64,000 bases of DNA, taken from NCBI RefSeq assembly GCF_018742245.1, contig NZ_CP036132.1, forward strand, positions 429,001-493,000, read 5' to 3'. Below, in pieces: positions 60,595-64,000 of the stretch (its first letter is position 1; every line of letters starts with the position of its first letter). Under the pieces are notes generated by a model that saw only the letters and a program-made list of their open reading frames with translations, searched no databases and was not told the DNA's origin. The DNA comes from Bacillus mycoides (GTDB lineage Bacteria; Bacillota; Bacilli; Bacillales; Bacillaceae_G). Both the position numbers and the translations under genes were made by a program.

Positions 60595-61524
60595 TTAAAA
60601 CATACTCCAACCTTCTTGGGCAGAAAGTAATTCGAGAATTTTAAAACCAGCGATACTATTTCCGTTTGCATCTAAAGCTGGTCCGAAAATACCGATTCCC
60701 ATTTCGCCTTTTACGCAGCCGAAAATGCCGCCCGCTACACCACTTTTTGCAGGGATTCCAACACGAATTGCAAATTCACCAGATTCATTATACATCCCGC
60801 AAGTAACCATAAATGTTTTACAGATTTTCGTAATATGTTTAGGGATGATCTGTTTCTTTTTATATGGATCATATCCATCCATTGCAAAAATTAAGCCAAT
60901 ACGTGCTAAATCGATACAGTTTACTTCAACTGCACATTGACGAGTGTATAAATCCATAAGTTCTTCAATATCACAATCGATAATGCTGTTTTGTTTCATA
61001 TAGTAACAAAGTGAACGGTTCAAGTAAGCAGTCTCTAATTCTGAATTAGCAACTGTAGAAGAATAATTAATAGTAGGATTATCTGTTATTTCACGTACAA
61101 AATGAAGAATATGCTCCATTTTTTCTTCGTTATCTTTTCCAGCTAACATGCTTGTAATAGCTAGTGCTCCTGCATTAATCATTGGATTAAGAGGTTTGGA
61201 AGGACTTGTCGTTTCTAACTTAATAATAGAATTAAAAGGGTCACCAGTTGGCTCCATTCCGACTTTAGAAAATACATATTCTTCACCACGATCTAAAAGG
61301 GCAAGTGCAAGTGTAATTACTTTGGAAATACTTTGAAGAGTAAATAGTGTTTGTGAGTTGCCAGCATGGATATATTCTGTTTCTTTATGGAAAATGGCAA
61401 TCCCTAAATCAGCTGGATCTGCATTTCCTAGTTCGGGGATATAAGTAGCAAGTTTTCCTTTTTTCGTATATGGTTTTACTTGTTCTAACAACTGCCGTAA
61501 GTTGTTTGTTTCAATGCACTGCAT
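60595..61524 (-). CDS. glsA: Glutaminase
   Basis: A 309-aa cytosolic enzyme that turns glutamine into glutamate and ammonia. It is the serine-dependent beta-lactamase-like type: Ser65 and Lys68 in [27 protein letters not shown] near residue 113, and [20 protein letters not shown] near 260. Length is standard. AGGAG precedes the ATG on the minus strand. Single gene, divergent from the PTS gene; B. cereus-group genomes have two glutaminases. Confidence 0.95.
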   Translation of the reverse strand: MQCIETNNLRQLLEQVKPYTKKGKLATYIPELGNADPADLGIAIFHKETEYIHAGNSQTLFTLQSISKVITLALALLDRGEEYVFSKVGMEPTGDPFNSIIKLETTSPSKPLNPMINAGALAITSMLAGKDNEEKMEHILHFVREITDNPTINYSSTVANSELETAYLNRSLCYYMKQNSIIDCDIEELMDLYTRQCAVEVNCIDLARIGLIFAMDGYDPYKKKQIIPKHITKICKTFMVTCGMYNESGEFAIRVGIPAKSGVAGGIFGCVKGEMGIGIFGPALDANGNSIAGFKILELLSAQEGWSMF

Positions 61525-61846
61525 AGTACCAACGCTCCTATTTCGAATTAACTAAGTTTACTTTTCCCGATATGCTCGGAAATAAATAATAACATGAAAA
61601 AGTGGAATGATAAAACGAAAGTTAAATGTTTATAGTGAGTTTTCAGTGCCAATGATCTGCTATTAAAAAAGGAGAATTTTCCTTTTATATAACAGTTTAG
61701 AAATAGAAAACTTATCCATAAAAAGTTCGGAAATAAAAACTACACATCTATACAACTATATGTTATTATGGTTATGTAATAGAAAGCGTTTTCTAAAGCG
61801 TACTTATAATGATAACGATTTCATAAATTTGATAGGGGGAATTAAA
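61525..61846. other. Divergent control region between glsA and the PTS gene
   Basis: 322 bp without a gene. It holds the two divergent promoters (not mapped with confidence), the cre-like site at 61781-61794 and the ribosome-binding site TAGGGGGA for the PTS gene. An AT-rich stretch around 61650-61740 has no other feature I can name. Confidence 0.6.
61781..61794 (+). promoter_or_regulatory. Candidate CcpA cre site
   Basis: AGAAAGCGTTTTCT is a palindrome centred on CG and fits the cre consensus TGWAANCGNTNWCA except at the two end bases. It lies 53-66 bases before the PTS start, in the likely promoter or early transcript. Confidence 0.6.
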
Positions 61847-63340
61847 ATGTTGCAGTTTTTACAACGTATTGGTAAAGCGTTAATGCTTCCAATCGCCGTA
61901 CTACCAGCAGCAGGATTATTGCTTCGTTTAGGGCAAGAAGATGTATTTAATATTCCTGTTATGGCACAGGCCGGTGCAGCAATTTTTGATAATTTAGCAC
62001 TTATTTTTGCAATTGGTGTTGCAATCGGTTTGTCTATTGATGGTAGTGGAGCAGCAGGACTTGCTGGGGCAATAGGATATCTTGTTTTACAAAATACAAC
62101 GAACGCTCTAAGTAAGGCATATTCAGCAGCAGAGCTGAATGATAAATTAAAAAGTGTTCAGGATTTAGTCGGTTCAGCAGATCCAACTAAATTAGCAGAT
62201 ACAATGACAAAAGTTTCAAAAGCAGCGGCGTTAACGCCAAAAATAAATATGGCCATACTTGGTGGTATTATTGCTGGGGTTGTTGCGGGGTTACTATATA
62301 ACAAATTCCATAAGATTAAATTACCAGAATGGTTAGGTTTCTTTGCGGGGAAACGTTTCGTACCAATCATTACTTCTATTGTAATGCTTCTTCTAGGATT
62401 AGTATTCGGTCAAATTTGGCCAACAATTCAAAGTGGTATTGATGCGGTAGCACACGGCATCGTGAACTTAGGTTCAGTTGGTGCTGGTTTATTCGGATTA
62501 TTAAACCGTTTATTAATTCCAATCGGTTTACACCATGTAATGAACACATACTTCTGGTTTGTACTTGGTGACTTTACAAACGCAGCTGGTGATATCGTTC
62601 ATGGTGATATTGCACGCTTCTTTGCAAAAGATCCATCAGCAGGTATGTTTATGACTGGTTTCTTCCCAATCATGATGTTCGGTTTACCGGCAGCATGTTT
62701 CGCAATGATTGCGGCTGCTAAACCAGAAAAACGTAAAATGGTTACAGGTATGTTAGGTGGTCTAGCATTAACTTCATTCTTAACTGGTATTACAGAACCA
62801 ATTGAATTCTCATTCATGTTCTTATCACCAGTATTATATGGTATTCATGCAGTATTAACAGGTCTTTCTTTATTCATTACAACGACACTTGGCATTCATG
62901 ATGGTTTCTCATTCAGTGCCGGTGCAATCGATTACGTTTTAAACTTTGGTATTGCAACAAAACCAGTATTATTAGCGGGAATCGGTTTAATTTACGCAGC
63001 AATTTACTTTGCAGTATTCTACTTCTTAATTAAGAAGTTCGACTTAAAAACTCCTGGTCGTGAAGATGAAGATGAGTTAGCTGAAGAGGGTGATGCACCA
63101 GTTGCAGGTTCAATTGGTGAAACTTACGTAGCTGCTTTAGGCGGAAAAGAGAACTTAGCAGTTATTGATAACTGTGCAACTCGTCTACGCTTACAAGTGA
63201 AAGATGCAAGTTTAGTAAATGAATCAGCATTAAAACGTGCCGGTGCAAAAGGTGTTATGAAATTAAGTAACACAAGTGTACAAGTTATCGTAGGTACAAA
63301 CGTTGAATCAGTTGCCGATGATATGAAAAAACACGTATAG
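61847..63340 (+). CDS. nagE: PTS N-acetylglucosamine transporter EIICB
   Basis: A 497-aa two-domain sugar permease. EIIC (about 1-390) has LQRIGKALMLPIAVLPAAGL at the start, GLHHVMNTYFWF and the sugar-site loop TGITEPIEFSFMFL. EIIB follows a linker EDEDELAEEGDA and holds the phosphorylated Cys443 in VIDNCATRLRL. Sequence style is NagE/NagP rather than glucose PtsG; no EIIA domain is fused, so it relies on an EIIA in trans. ATG 61847 follows TAGGGGGA; an in-frame start at 61760 lies in the promoter and is rejected. A cre-like site suggests carbon control. Confidence 0.9.
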   Translation: MLQFLQRIGKALMLPIAVLPAAGLLLRLGQEDVFNIPVMAQAGAAIFDNLALIFAIGVAIGLSIDGSGAAGLAGAIGYLVLQNTTNALSKAYSAAELNDKLKSVQDLVGSADPTKLADTMTKVSKAAALTPKINMAILGGIIAGVVAGLLYNKFHKIKLPEWLGFFAGKRFVPIITSIVMLLLGLVFGQIWPTIQSGIDAVAHGIVNLGSVGAGLFGLLNRLLIPIGLHHVMNTYFWFVLGDFTNAAGDIVHGDIARFFAKDPSAGMFMTGFFPIMMFGLPAACFAMIAAAKPEKRKMVTGMLGGLALTSFLTGITEPIEFSFMFLSPVLYGIHAVLTGLSLFITTTLGIHDGFSFSAGAIDYVLNFGIATKPVLLAGIGLIYAAIYFAVFYFLIKKFDLKTPGREDEDELAEEGDAPVAGSIGETYVAALGGKENLAVIDNCATRLRLQVKDASLVNESALKRAGAKGVMKLSNTSVQVIVGTNVESVADDMKKHV

Positions 63341-63352
63341 ATAGTTAGATAA

Positions 63353-63407
63353 GAGGATATCCCAAAAGATTGATAACATCAGTCTTTTACAGGATATCCT
63401 CTTTTAT
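63353..63407 (+). terminator. Intrinsic terminator after nagE
   Basis: AAGAGGATATCC / GGATATCCTCTTTT, a long stem with an internal loop and T tail. Confidence 0.88.
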
Positions 63408-63604
63408 TATGTTGAAATTTCAAAGGGAATCTTACTTTTGTAAATTTTCTTTTTCTTTTTTATGCATATAGGTTGGTAATATGTTCAGCGCGTGATAAAG
63501 TAGGGATGATATAGAATGGAGTGTCTATAATCTACTGAAATGATTTGGAAAAAGTCTTGTGTAGATGAATTAAATTATCGGTAAATAAGGGGAAAAAGGT
63601 AATC

Positions 63605-64000
63605 ATGGATCAGGAAAAAAATACTGTTAATGGGAAAGTAAGTCGTCCGATTGTATACATAAAAAGAACAATCATTCTAGCCCTACTACTTTCACTTGTA
63701 TATTTCATGTATACAAAAATTGTTGCGCATAATAAAAAAGAGGAAACTTTAAAAGCAGCAGCAGAAATGAAGAAGCAAGAAGAGATAAAAAAGAAAGAAG
63801 AAATGAAAAGGCAAGAAGCTGAAAAACAAAGAAAACAAAAAGAACAGGAAGAACAGATAAAGCAGGCGCAAGTTATAGAGAAACCTGCTGAAGGACCGCC
63901 TCAAGAGATTAATGAAAACGCTCAATTGGATCAATATTTACAAAACGCAGGATTTAGTGGGACAGCTGTTATTGTGAAGAACGGAAAAGTTCTTTTGAAT
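63605..64000 (+). CDS. Membrane-anchored serine hydrolase (beta-lactamase/PBP4* family), 3' part cut off
   Basis: 132 codons are visible before the window ends. One N-terminal span (residues 20-38, RTIILALLLSLVYFMYTKIV), a long Lys/Glu/Gln-rich coiled-coil-like arm (about 45-88), then the start of a class C beta-lactamase-like domain: QLDQYLQNAGFSGTAVIVKN and GKVLLN. The SxxK motif would lie just beyond the end. The arm probably holds the enzyme away from the outer face of the membrane. AAGGGGAAAAAGG lies before ATG 63605. Confidence 0.8.
   Translation, partial: MDQEKNTVNGKVSRPIVYIKRTIILALLLSLVYFMYTKIVAHNKKEETLKAAAEMKKQEEIKKKEEMKRQEAEKQRKQKEQEEQIKQAQVIEKPAEGPPQEINENAQLDQYLQNAGFSGTAVIVKNGKVLLN

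Noticed and set aside
61650..61760. NagR-like operator near ATCTATACAACT upstream of nagE
   Set aside because: Only a loose resemblance to the known sites; too many mismatches to list.

Overview
The window is low-GC, densely coded Firmicute chromosome that reads as the Bacillus cereus group (B. cereus, B. anthracis, B. thuringiensis). Three things support this: close resemblance of many proteins to B. cereus-group and B. subtilis proteins, a gene order that follows the B. subtilis yfk/yfj and yceC-H clusters, and at least nine copies or remnants of the roughly 155-bp bcr1 repeat typical of this group. I see no phage, insertion sequence, rRNA, tRNA or CRISPR array.

Layout. 0-9 kb is a thiamine salvage region: a TPP riboswitch controls thiM-thiE (thiazole branch), and a second TPP riboswitch controls a thiamine-binding protein plus the ThiXYZ transporter (pyrimidine branch). 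Between them lie a Dcu-type C4-dicarboxylate carrier, a chemoreceptor under a c-di-GMP riboswitch, and a decayed piece of a peptide synthetase. 9-11 kb holds an ABC-F ATPase behind a leader-peptide attenuator. 11-18 kb has small stress and redox genes, a TetR/MFS pair with matching operators, an XRE regulator, an MFS carrier and a phosphodiesterase. 18-21 kb has T-box-controlled proS and a wall-anchored Gly/Ser repeat protein coded by a 15-bp minisatellite. 21-28 kb has a ROK kinase and the tellurite/stress cluster yceC-D-E-F-G-telA, broken up by three intrinsic terminators. 28-35 kb has two P-type ATPases (Ca-type and heavy-metal P1B-type) around yfkK-J-I-H. 35-43 kb is an accessory stretch: DMT carriers, lysoplasmalogenase, signal peptidase, a large TPR protein with a degenerate dynamin-like GTPase domain, DedA and a PPOX-fold protein. 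43-53 kb follows the B. subtilis yfkE-yfkD-yfkAB-yfjT-pdaA-yfjP-yfjO order with a class I fumarase and truA inserted. 53-58 kb is a sigma-54 locus: a RocR-like activator facing a small biotinyl-like protein, an amino-acid permease and an M20 deacylase. 58-64 kb has an XRE-DUF1232 protein, ytaF, a small unknown, glutaminase, an N-acetylglucosamine PTS transporter and the start of a serine hydrolase.

RNA-level regulation is rich: two TPP riboswitches, one c-di-GMP-I riboswitch, one T-box, one probable translation-coupled attenuator, and many clear intrinsic terminators. bcr1 copies sit at the very 3' ends of four genes, where their TTTAT/ATAAA ends supply or overlap stop codons. Start codons were chosen by ribosome-binding site, and several differ from the longest possible reading frame. 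All family assignments are from reading the sequence; no database search was run.
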